Source: BP-464 sp963825415 (GTDB lineage: Bacteria; Actinomycetota; Thermoleophilia; Solirubrobacterales; Solirubrobacteraceae). Taken from it: a stretch of 64,000 nt of DNA. Under the pieces are notes generated by a model. The model saw only the letters and a program-made list of their open reading frames with translations, was not told the DNA's origin and ran no database searches. Location: the NCBI GenBank assembly GCA_963825415.1, contig CAWGTD010000003.1, positions 910,638-974,637 on the forward strand, given 5' to 3'. The translations under genes were made by a program, and so were the position numbers. Of the stretch, positions 50,863 through 59,360 are shown piece after piece (the first letter of the stretch is position 1; the number at the start of each line of letters is the position of its first letter).

Positions 50863-50865
50863 GGT
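50860..50865 (+). promoter_or_regulatory. -10-like TAGGGT overlapping a stop codon
   Basis: TAGGGT starts with the sulfotransferase stop and ends 7 bp before the GTG at 50873. Confidence 0.35.
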
Positions 50866-50872
50866 CCGCGCG

Positions 50873-52042
50873 GTGGCGAAGATCGGTGTGGCGCACGTGG
50901 GCTGGGTCGGGCACGTGGGTCCGGCGAACCGGCTGACGGCCGTCCTGGCGCGCCAGGGCCATCGGCTCGTCGCGTGGGCACCGGAGCAGTTCCGCGCCGG
51001 CGTCGAGGCGGCCGGCGCGGAACTGCGGCCGTTCGGCTGGGAGAAGCGGGTGGCCGTACCTTCCGCACCTTCCGATCCGCCCGCGGCGCTTCGGGGCGCC
51101 GGGTTCGCCGGGCTCGCGGTCGAGCTGGCGAGGCTCACGCAGTACTACACCGGCCCGCTGATCGAGGCGCTGCACGCCGAGGACGTCGAGCTCGTCGTGC
51201 ACGACGCCGTGACGCCGTGGGCCCGCGTCGCGGCCGACTTCCTCGGGCTGCCGCGCATCTGCTCGTTTCCCGGGCACCCGCCGGCCTGGCCCTTCAGCCT
51301 GGGCGGCGTGTCACCCGAGCAGGCCGCGACGCTGGAGGAATGCCGCGACGACGTCAGGCAACGCTGGGGCATCGATCTGGGCGACGGAGCAGCGGTGCTC
51401 ATCAGCGCCGGCGACGCCACGATGGTCTACAGCACCCCGGAGGTGATGGGCAAGCCGCTACCGGGACCGTCCTGGCGACACGTCGGGCCGCTGATGGGCG
51501 CCGCGCCCGATCAGGCAGACGAGCCGGCGCTGGCCGGCCTCGACGGCCGGCCGCTGGTCTACGTGGCGCTGGGCACGACGTTCAACTATCGCTCCGACAT
51601 CTTCCGGGCCGCGCTCGATGCCCTGGCCGACGTAGAGGTCAACGTCCTGCTGTCCATGGGCGGGCGCGATCCCGCCGAGGTGCAGCCCGTGCCCGCCAAC
51701 GCGAAGGTGGTGCCGCGGGTCGTCGCACGGGCGGTGCTGCGGCGGACCGCCGTGCACGTGACCCATGGTGGGGCCAGCTCGGTCCACGAGTCGCTCATCG
51801 CCGGCGTGCCGATGGTGTGCGCCCCGCAGGGCGCCGACAACGCGCGCTGGGGCGCCAGGGTCGCCGCCCTGGACGTGGGCGAAGTCGTCTACGAGCCGAC
51901 CGAGGAGAACCTTCGTGCCGCGGTCCTGCGGGTGCTCGGCGACGAGTCGATGCGCCACAGGACCGGCGAGCTGGCTGGACGGCTCGAGGCCTTCGACGGC
52001 GAACCGATCGTGGCGGAGACGGTCGAGAAGCTGCTGGCCTGA
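50873..52042 (+). CDS. GT1 (UGT/macrolide-type) glycosyltransferase, copy 2
   Basis: A 389-residue homologue of the two other GT1 genes. AKIGVAHVGWVGHVGPANRLT carries the GH catalytic His; DVELVVHDAVTPWARVA contains the partner Asp; the donor motif is HVTHGGASSVHESLIAGVPMV followed by APQGADNARW. It converges on the acyltransferase gene with adjacent stops (52040-52045). Three such genes in 7 kb suggest a glycosylated small molecule or lipid with several sugars. Confidence 0.9.
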   Translation: MAKIGVAHVGWVGHVGPANRLTAVLARQGHRLVAWAPEQFRAGVEAAGAELRPFGWEKRVAVPSAPSDPPAALRGAGFAGLAVELARLTQYYTGPLIEALHAEDVELVVHDAVTPWARVAADFLGLPRICSFPGHPPAWPFSLGGVSPEQAATLEECRDDVRQRWGIDLGDGAAVLISAGDATMVYSTPEVMGKPLPGPSWRHVGPLMGAAPDQADEPALAGLDGRPLVYVALGTTFNYRSDIFRAALDALADVEVNVLLSMGGRDPAEVQPVPANAKVVPRVVARAVLRRTAVHVTHGGASSVHESLIAGVPMVCAPQGADNARWGARVAALDVGEVVYEPTEENLRAAVLRVLGDESMRHRTGELAGRLEAFDGEPIVAETVEKLLA

Positions 52043-53254
52043 TCAGGCGAGCGCCAGCTCGAGCTCGTCCATCGACGTCTCCAGCGCCGCCACGATCGAC
52101 CAGCCGCCGTCGCCCTGACGCCGGTCGACGTGAACGCCGAAGTCCACCCTCCCGGGACGCGGGGTGTAGGTGATGTTCAGTCCTGCGGCCCCCAACATGC
52201 CGAACGAATGGCTGGAGGCCAGCGGCGCTCCACAGAGCGCCAGCGGCGCCGGAGGCGGGGAGATCGAGGAGAGGCTGAGGTTGAGCGGCGGCCCCGGCCA
52301 GTCCAGGTAGGGCGACGAGCGCGGCCCGTGCGACACGCGAAGCTTGGCCGCATGGAGCATGTCCCGAGCGGCTCTGAGGCGTCGCATCGGGTCCGGCTCG
52401 TCGGTGGGCAGCTGGAGGGTGAGCGTCCACAGGCGGTTGACCCTGAACGCGCTTTCGGCCGAGCTCCGGATCAATGCGGGAAGGGACGTCACCAGAGGCT
52501 CGCCGGGGAGCTCGTCGCGTTCGCCCAGCCAGCTGCGCAGCGCGCCGGCCGTCGTGGCAAGCAGCCCTTCGGTGAGGGTCGCACCGGCCGCACGGCGGGC
52601 GGCATCCAGCGGTTCGGCGTCCAGCGAAGCGAACGCCACGTCACGCTCGCCGCAGAGCGGGTTGTTGAAGCGCGTCCACGGCGCGTCGGGCACGGGCTCG
52701 GGCTCGGGGACAGCCGTCGACTCGGCCTCGGCACCTCCGATCCCACGCTCGGCCGGCGGGTCCGACGGGGACGTGACGTCGCCTGCGGGCCCGAAGAGCA
52801 GCCTCCAGACATCGCGCGCCGCCACGCCGTCAACGATGGCGTGGTGGACCTTGAGGAAGACGGCGAGCCTGCCGGCGGGTGTGCCGCGCAGGACGTGCAG
52901 CTCCCACAGCGGGTGGGCGCGGTCGAGCAGCCGGGCGTTCAGGTGCGCCACCAGGCGCGCGATCTCCCGCGTCCCGCCCGGCGGCGCGACCGCTGCCTCG
53001 TGGACGTGACGAGCCAGATCGGGAGCCCCGGCCTCGACCAGGCGGTGACGGCCGGTGCGAGCCGGATCGGATGCCAGCGTCCAGCGCAACGGGAGGATGT
53101 GGGGGAGGCGCTCGGCCAGGTGCGCACGGATCGCGTCGAGGGAGACCTCCTTCGCCCCGGGGGTATCGAAGAGCAACAGCCTGCCGAAATGGCCCACCGT
53201 GCAGTCGGTGTCGCGGGCGAGGTAGAGCTCCTCCAGGGGGTTGAGCTCACGCAT
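52043..53254 (-). CDS. WS/DGAT-type acyltransferase, copy 1
   Basis: A 403-residue acyl-CoA-dependent O-acyltransferase of the wax-ester-synthase/diacylglycerol-acyltransferase family. It opens MRELNPLEELYLARDTD and has ahead of the active site AHPLWELHVLRGTPAGR. The active-site motif HHxxxDG is in KVHHAIVDGVAA (about 130-141). It ends with the family C-terminus (DFGVHVDRRQGDGGWSIV). It is shorter than typical 450-residue actinobacterial WS/DGATs. The ATG overlaps the stop of the upstream paralogue by one base. It esterifies an alcohol acceptor with a fatty acyl group. Confidence 0.88.
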   Translation of the reverse strand: MRELNPLEELYLARDTDCTVGHFGRLLLFDTPGAKEVSLDAIRAHLAERLPHILPLRWTLASDPARTGRHRLVEAGAPDLARHVHEAAVAPPGGTREIARLVAHLNARLLDRAHPLWELHVLRGTPAGRLAVFLKVHHAIVDGVAARDVWRLLFGPAGDVTSPSDPPAERGIGGAEAESTAVPEPEPVPDAPWTRFNNPLCGERDVAFASLDAEPLDAARRAAGATLTEGLLATTAGALRSWLGERDELPGEPLVTSLPALIRSSAESAFRVNRLWTLTLQLPTDEPDPMRRLRAARDMLHAAKLRVSHGPRSSPYLDWPGPPLNLSLSSISPPPAPLALCGAPLASSHSFGMLGAAGLNITYTPRPGRVDFGVHVDRRQGDGGWSIVAALETSMDELELALA

Positions 53255-54467
53255 CAGGACAACGCGAGCTCGAGCTCGTCCATCGACGTCTCCAGCGCCG
53301 CGAGGATGGACCACCCGATCTCTCCCTGCCGGCGGTCCAGATGCAGCCCGAAATCGAGCCAGCCCGGGCGGGTCACACAGGAGATGTGAAGTCCCACGCG
53401 GCCGGGCAGGCCCAGGCCGTGAAGCCCGCCCCATGGTGCGCCGCACAGGGCCAGGTCGCCGTCCGGCCCGGCGGCCGTGGCGAGCGCCACGTTGTGCTCG
53501 CGGCCGGGCCGGCGATTCGGCGGGTCCATGGCTCCGCGGTCCGCGCACGCTCCTTGGCGGTGCGCAGCGCGTCGCGGGCCGCCGCGAGGCGCCGCGCCGG
53601 GTCCGGCTCGTCGGTCGGCAGCTCGACGTCCAGCAGGGTCACGCGATTGGCGGCGAACGTGTCGCGACCCGGGCCTCTGAGCGACGCGGGCAGTGACGCG
53701 ACCAGGCGTTCGGCGGGCAGCTCGCCGCGTTCGGAGAGCCAGCTTCGCAACCCGCCTGCCACGCCGGCGAGCAGGGCCTCGTTGAACGTCACGCCGGCCG
53801 CGCGACGGGCCGCATGGAGCGGTTCGGCCTCCAGCGAGCCGAACGCGAAGTCGCGCTCGCGGGACGGCCAGCGGTTGAAGCGCGTCCACGGGACCGAGGG
53901 CCGTGACTCGGGCGGGCCGGGAGGATCGGAACCGCGCTGGTCGATGCCCCGCTCGGGCTGCACGGCGGCGGGCAGCGCGTCGCCGCGGTCGGAGCCGAAC
54001 AGGCGCTTCATGATGTTGACGGTGGCCAGGCCGTCGGCCGTGGCGTGGTGGATCTTGAAGAGGATGGCCAGGACGCCGGCTGGCGTGCCACGCATGACGT
54101 GCAGCTCCCACAGCGGGTGAGCGCGGTCGATGGCCTCGGCGTTGAGGTCCGCGACCAGCCGGGCGAGCTCGCGCTGGCCGCCGCCCGCGAGGACGCGGGC
54201 CTCGCGCACGTGATGGACGAGGTCCACGCCGCCCTCGTCGACGAGACAATGCTGCCGCGGAGCGGAGGGATTCGGCGCCAGCCTCCAGCGCAGCGGGGGG
54301 ATGTCCGCGAGCCGCTCGGCCACCTGGTCGCGTACCGCGTCGAGCGCCAGCTCGTCCCACGGCGTGGCCGAGGCGTCGAACCGGATGAACAGGCCCGAGT
54401 GGCCGAACGTCGTCCGTCTGCTGTCCGCGTAGAGAAACCCCTCCTCGAGTGGGGTGAGCTCGCGCAT
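53254..54467 (-). pseudogene. WS/DGAT-type acyltransferase, copy 2, frameshifted
   Basis: A paralogue of the following gene: MRELTPLEEGFLYADSRRT, AHPLWELHVMRGTPAGV and active site KIHHATADGLA. Near 53500 the frame breaks after TRRIAGPA; the alternate frame resumes REHNVALATAAGPDGDLALCG and reaches the shared C-terminus DFGLHLDRRQGEIGWSIL. One missing base explains it; the corrected length is 404 residues versus 403 for copy 1. This is the only one of seven breaks with the opposite sign. It is coupled to copy 1 (TGATG). The ATG at 54485 is an alternative start. Confidence 0.82.
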
Positions 54468-54493
54468 GGCGGCGGATGCTCGCATGGTGCGGC

Positions 54494-54499
54494 TAGGTT
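54494..54499 (+). promoter_or_regulatory. -10-like TAGGTT before third GT1 gene
   Basis: TAGGTT ends 6 bp before the TTG start at 54506, with no Shine-Dalgarno. Confidence 0.35.
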
Positions 54500-54505
54500 G
54501 GCCGC

Positions 54506-55682
54506 TTGGCGACCATCGGCATCCTTCACATGGGCCTCTACGGCCATCTGTGGCCCGCCCGCCGGCTCGGCGACGTCCTCGCCCAGCGCGGCCACCGGGT
54601 CATCGCGTGGGCGGATCCGAGGTTTCGCGACGAGGTCGAGGGCGGCACCGCGGAGTACCGCGAGGCCCCGCAACCTCCGGGCGGCGCCGAGGCCGCCGAG
54701 GCGTCGCGAGGCGCCGCCGCCGACGTCCCGAGCGACTTCAGCGCGATCGCCGCGTGGCGCGCGACCATCGCCGCGGCGACCGCGCGCGAGGTCATCGAGG
54801 AGCTCGTCGCGGCCGACGTGGATCTCCTCGTGCACGACTGCATGGTCGCCGAGGGTCGCGTGGCCGGCGAGTGGCTCGGCCTGCCCCGCGTGTGCTCATA
54901 CCCGCTGTTCCCGCCGTTCCGCCTCCCGGCGCTCGAGGCGTCGACGCCGGGCGTCGAACAGTCGATGCAGCGCGGCTCGCTACGCGGTCGCCAGCGAGTG
55001 GGGCGTCGACCTCGGCGACCTGGGCAGCGCGATCACCAACTTCGGCGATCTCACGTTCGTCTACACCACCTCGGAGGTATCGGGCATGGAGCCGCCCGAC
55101 GACTCCTGGCGGATGATCGGCCCGCTGCTCGGCTCCGCACCGGACCGCGCCGCCGAGGCGGAGCTGCCGCCCGACAGGGGCCGCCCGTGGATCTACGTGG
55201 CGTTCGGGACGCTGTTCAGCGGTCGTCCCGAGCTCTTTCGCGCGGTCCTCGAGGCCCTGGCGGACGACGAGCTCGACGTGCTGGCGGGCACGGGTGGGCG
55301 CCTCGATCCGCGCGACCTCGAGCCGTTGCCCGACAACGCCACGGTGATGCTGATGGCGCCCGCCCGCGCCGCTTTGCGCCGGGCGGCGGTCCACGTCACG
55401 CACGGCGGCATCTCCTCCGTTCACGAGTCGCTGGAGGCCGGCGTGCCCATGGTCGTGCTGCCGCAGGGCTCCGACCAGACGGCGTGGGGCATGCGCATCG
55501 GCGCGCTGGGAGTGGGCGAGGTGCTCGCCTCCGATGCGGGGCCGGCGGCGATCAGGGAGGCGGTGCTGCGGCAGCTGACCGCGGCCGAGCCGCGCACGCG
55601 CGCGCAGCGCCTGGGCGAGCACCTGCGCGCCTACGACGGCGAGGGGATGGCGGCCGAGGCCGTCGAGTTGCTGCTGCGCTGA
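54506..55682 (+). pseudogene. GT1 glycosyltransferase, copy 3, frameshifted
   Basis: A third GT1 homologue. The TTG start reads ATIGILHMGLYGHLWPARRLG; the first frame runs to PGVEQSMQRG near 54970. The sense continues in the next frame as ARYAVASEWGVDLGDLGSAI, with donor motif HVTHGGISSVHESLEAGVPMV and LPQGSDQTAW. One extra base in CGCGGCTCGC explains the break; corrected length is 391 residues, matching copies 1 (395) and 2 (389). It converges on the SagB-type gene and overlaps it by 52 bp. Confidence 0.85.
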
Positions 55683-56678
55683 CCGAGGCAGAACTCGCCG
55701 ACCGACGTCTGGTCGTCGGGGTCCAGCCCGGTGGCGGCTGCGAACACGTCGGCGTCGCCGCTCCCCACGGCGCAGCCCGCCAGGCCCATCGCCGTGGCCG
55801 TGAGGTACATCGTCTGCATCAGCACCCCGACGTTCTTCAGCATCAGCGTGTACGCCAGCGCGTCGTACTTCCACGCCAGCCGTCCGATCCGGCCGACGAT
55901 GACGACGAGCACCTGCGGCACCGCCGTGACGCCCATCCCGGCGGCGGCGGCGCGCAGCAGCGAGTCGGTCTCCGGGCCGGCGCGCGCGGACGAGGGCGAG
56001 ACGATGGTGGTCGGCGGCGTAGTGGAAGAGCCCCGCGTCGATGCCGGCGCAGGCGGAGATCACCGGGTAGAGCTCCAGCTCGTACAGCGCGCCGGCGCCG
56101 GGGTAGGGCCGCGGCGCCAGCGAGTAGTCGGGCGCGACCTCGAAGAGGTCCTCCACGCGGCCGACGCGGTAGAGAAATTCACCGAGGGCCGCGGCGGGCA
56201 GCGGCTCGGAGGAGTGCTCCCTGATCGAGCTCCGCGTGCTCTGCACCCGGGCGAAGGGCGGATCGTCGCGCTCCAGCGCTTCGATGTCGGGCCGCGCGAG
56301 CTCCACGACCGGCTCCCACGGCGAAGGCGCCAATGCAGGGGGCGGCGCCTTCACGCGGCCCGCCGGTCGCCATCCGCGGCTACGGCCGTGCACGAGGCGC
56401 TCAGGCATCCGCCAAGGGCCGGCCGCCTCGCGCTCCGCGCGGTCGGAGTCGACCAGCACGCCGGCCGCCACCAGCGGCGCCACGATCCGCTCCGCCTGCG
56501 CGACCTCGATCCCGGCCGCGGCCGCGGCCTCGCCGAGCGGCCGGGGGGCGGCCAGCGCGTACAGCAGCAGCGCCGCCTCCGGACCGTCCAGGGAGACCGG
56601 CGGGCCGTCCGGCCCCTCCGCCACCAGCCGGTCGCCCTCTCGCCGCACGCAGGCGTAGGGCGAAAGCACGAGGTTCAT
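55631..56678 (-). pseudogene. SagB-type (McbC-like) FMN dehydrogenase, frameshifted
   Basis: The ATG at 56678 overlaps the YcaO stop (ATGA). Residues 1-85 form a winged-helix-like domain (SPYACVRREGDRLVAEGP, EAALLLYALAAPRPLG). Then comes the nitroreductase domain of SagB/McbC dehydrogenases: VQSTRSSIREHSSEPLP (Arg and Ser contacts to FMN), RPYPGAGALYELELYPV and AGLFHYAADHH. Near 55980 the frame shifts (a GCGCGCGC tract), resuming with ETDSLLRAAAAGMGV, VVIVGRIGRLAWKY and LAYTLMLKNVGVLMQTMYL. One extra base explains it; corrected length is 348 residues. In azole RiPP pathways this enzyme oxidises azolines to azoles. Confidence 0.82.
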
Positions 56679-58847
56679 GCGATCGGCGCCACGGGGACGA
56701 GCTCCTCCTCCAACAGCGGAGCGTCGATCCAACCCAGCGCGACGGGCTCGTCGTAGAGCCGGCCGGCGGCGTAGCGCGGCCAGAAATGGCGCAGACCGGG
56801 TGCCACCACCTTGACCACCGGGAGGCCGACGTCCGGCCGCGTCTGGTCGAGCACCAGGACCTCGAACCCGCGGTCCTGCACGCGGCCGAGGCAGGCGTCG
56901 AGGTCGCCCCGCACGTCGCCCGTCGGCGCCAGCGCCGAGTCCGCCGGCGCGCGCGGCGGCGCGTCGGGGTCGGGGCGCAGCCATGAACCCTCGCTCACAT
57001 CCACCTCGGCGCCGCCCGTGCCCGAGGCCTCCTGAGGGGACGGGCTGGAGCTGGACCAGCTCGGTGGCGGCGCGGACGAGCGCGGCGCCGAGGTCGAGAT
57101 GGGCTCCAAGGCCCATGGCGACCTCCCCGGCCCCGTCCGGTCCGTCGGCCGCCGCCACGACCACCGGGATCCCGAGGTCGGCGGTGAGGTCGAGCGCCCA
57201 GAACCGGCGGCCCTCGTCGGCAAAGCGGCGGCGCAGCTCGGCCAGCCAGGGGTCGTCGAAGGCGTCGAGATCCAGGCCGGGGCGGCGGGCGCGGTTGTAC
57301 CACCACAGCGCGGCGTGATCGCGCTCCACCAGCTCGAGCAGCCCCTGGAGGATCGCCTCGTCGATCGTGTTGCCCGCCGCGTTGCCGTTGGAGTCGGCGA
57401 TGCAGACCTCCCTGCCGGGCAGCGGCGTGCGGTAGTAGCAGTAGGCGGTCGGCAGCAGCCGCTCGCGCGCCGAGGTGAGCGACCACAGCGGGCTCCAGGC
57501 GATCGGCGCGGCCGCGTCGAACGGCTCGGGCACGAGCGTCCGGAAGCTCTCGGCGGTCGCGTTGGTCTCCTCCCGCCTGGCGTACTGGGCCGCGGAGAAC
57601 CCCATGCAGTCGTTGGGATGGATCGCCTGCTCGCCCAGCTCCTGAAGCGACGCGACGCGACGCGGTTCCTCGCCGGTGAACTCGCCGCAGTAGCGCTCCA
57701 GCGCCTCGCACACCGCGCTCGCCCGTGCCTGGGACTCGGTCGTGCCCTTGCCGCCGGGCGGAGTCGTGCGGCCAGGCACCCATCCTGGGGCGCCGTGCAC
57801 CACGGGGCCGGGATCTCCGGAGAGAAACGCATAGAAGGGGGGACGCAGGTTGCCGGCCGGGGCGACGAACGGGATGAGGCCGGAGACCGGGCTGATGTGG
57901 TGGGCGTAGCGCTCGACCGTGTCGTCGGGAGCGACCGTGCGCAGGCCGGCCAGCGTGGGCGCCTCCCCGGGGGCCACCAGCGCCGGAGGCCGCGCGGCCG
58001 CGTCGTGCGAGGCGTCGGGCACGCCGCAGGCCGGGCACTGCGGGCGCCAGACGACGGTGTGGGGCGTCGAGACCCAGGTCCGCGTGTCGAGCGTGAGCAC
58101 GCGATCCGCGCCGGACGACGAGCCGAGAGCGAGCCAGCGCACGAGCTGGGTGACCAGGACGCCCGCGGCGGCTCGGCGGGTGCTCGGCAAGACCCCCTGG
58201 TGGCGCGCCACGGGCGTTGCGCGGCTCGCCTCGTGGAACAGGTAGTGGTCGATCTCCCGGTGCAGACGCAGCCGCTGAGCCAGGCATTCCCAGCACGGCC
58301 CGCGGTCGGGCGTGAACACCGGCCCGATCCAGGCCTCGGCGCGGTCGGGCGCGGCCAGCATCCACGGCCGGCCGGTGCGCAGCGCCTGCGCATTGGTCTC
58401 CGCGAGGGCCTCCTCGAGGTAGTCCGCCACCAGCACGAGCACCACGTCGGCGTCCGCGTCGACCACGGCCACTCCGGCCTCGGTGATGACCTCCGATGCG
58501 GGTGCGGGGTCGGCGCCCCCGAGCGCCACCACCTCGATGGTCCTGGCGTTCAGCCGCCGGTCGAGCGCCCCGCCGTCAAGCCCGTCGCGCGCCCAATAGG
58601 CCGCTTCGGGACCGTTGGCGAGCCCCGCGACGAGCACCCCTTCGGCCCGCAGCTCCTCGAGCGCGCGCGCCACGTCGTCGTCCGCGACCGCCTCGCCATC
58701 GCGCGCGGCATGCACGGCCGTGACGTACTCGGGCCCGGAGAAGACCTCGTGCCGGCGGTCGCCCACCACCACGACGCCGCGCCCCTCGACGACCGTGAGG
58801 TCGAGATGCGGCGCAGGTCGCAGGCGGGCCGGCCCGTCGGTCGGCAC
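56675..58847 (-). pseudogene. TOMM cyclodehydratase: E1-like (ocin-ThiF) domain fused to YcaO, frameshifted
   Basis: A fused azoline-forming cyclodehydratase. The GTG start is 8 bp after the precursor stop. Residues 1-75 resemble a winged-helix RRE (EVFSGPEYVTAV, ALEELRAEGVLV). Residues 90-285 are the E1-like partner with two CxxC pairs (Cys185/188 in GPCWECLA; Cys271/274 in QCPACG), the usual zinc site. From about 305 the YcaO domain follows: VERYAHHISPVSGLIP, ATP-site glutamates in SAVCEALERYCGEF (381-389) and QGLLELVERDHAALWWYN. The frame breaks near 57040 and resumes as QEASGTGGAEVDVSEGSW to a Pro-containing end (ELVPVAPIA). TOMM YcaO proteins normally finish with a PxPxP-like tail. One extra base explains the break; corrected length is 723 residues. 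Confidence 0.85.
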
Positions 58848-58855
58848 CTACGCGA

Positions 58856-59323
58856 TCAGCGGCAACTGCAGCTACACGGACAGCTACAGGGGCAGCTGCA
58901 GGGGCAGCTGCAGGAGCCGCCTTCGGACTGCGCCTGGGCCGCCGTGGGCGCCACGATGCTGTGGACCACGGGCAGGACCAGCGCAGCGCTGCCGACCACG
59001 CCGACCCGGCGGATGAAACGACGCCGGCTCAGGCGGGTCTCCTCCGGCTCGCGCGGAGCGTGGTCTTCCAGCAGCCCGGCCTCCGCGAGGTTGTCGAGGG
59101 CGATCATCACGAGGTCCTCGTCGGCGACGTCGTCGACCTCCGAGGACACGATGTCCACCAGCTCGGCGACCGAGTGCTCGCCGTCGCAGTGGCGATAGAC
59201 CACGGCGGCGGTCTTGTTGAGGCGATGGGCAAGATCGTGCTTCTCGTCGTAGACGAGCAGCTCGTCGCCTGCTTCTTCGACGACCAGGTCAGATTGACGA
59301 GCCTTGGGGTGGAGATCGCTCAT
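58856..59323 (-). CDS. Candidate RiPP precursor: PqqD/RRE domain + Tat signal + Cys-Ser-Pro core
   Basis: A 155-residue protein with three parts. Residues 10-90 form a PqqD-type RiPP recognition element (DELLVYDEKHDLAHRLNKTAAVVY, split as DEKHDLAHRLNKTAA; HSVAELVDIV; LDNLAEAGLLED). Residues 99-131 contain the canonical twin-arginine motif SRRRFIR, a hydrophobic stretch (VGVVGSAALVLPVV) and an AQA signal-peptidase site. Residues 137-155 read SCSCPCSCPCSCPCSCSCR: nine Cys at every second position, spaced by Ser or Pro, preceded by Gly-Gly (135-136). The next genes encode a cyclodehydratase and dehydrogenase, so the tail is the obvious heterocyclisation substrate. It has its own promoter-like element. 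The RRE fused to its own substrate is unusual. The precursor role is inferred, not shown. Confidence 0.8.
   Translation of the reverse strand: MSDLHPKARQSDLVVEEAGDELLVYDEKHDLAHRLNKTAAVVYRHCDGEHSVAELVDIVSSEVDDVADEDLVMIALDNLAEAGLLEDHAPREPEETRLSRRRFIRRVGVVGSAALVLPVVHSIVAPTAAQAQSEGGSCSCPCSCPCSCPCSCSCR
58865..58912 (-). repeat. Four 12-bp tandem units encoding the Cys-Ser-Cys-Pro core
   Basis: On the minus strand units 1 and 2 are identical (TGCAGCTGCCCC). Unit 3 is TGTAGCTGTCCG and unit 4 TGTAGCTGCAGT, which changes Pro to Ser. Exact and drifted copies side by side suggest growth by tandem duplication. Confidence 0.75.
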
Positions 59324-59331
59324 GGGGGGCC

Positions 59332-59360
59332 AAGCTACCAGGGCAGGCGGCGCACGTCAC
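59332..59360 (-). promoter_or_regulatory. Promoter candidate of the precursor gene
   Basis: On the minus strand GTGACG (59355-59360), a 17-bp spacer and TAGCTT (59332-59337) lie 8 bp before the precursor ATG. The GTGACG matches four positions of TTGACA and overlaps the end of the kinase gene. The precursor may thus be expressed apart from the upstream operon, as a leaderless message. Confidence 0.45.

Noticed and set aside
58859..58915. The Cys tail as a metallothionein-like or iron-sulfur metal site
   Set aside because: Not excluded, but alternating Cys with Ser/Pro, the adjoining E1-YcaO and SagB-type genes and the RRE domain fit a heterocyclised peptide better than a metal site.
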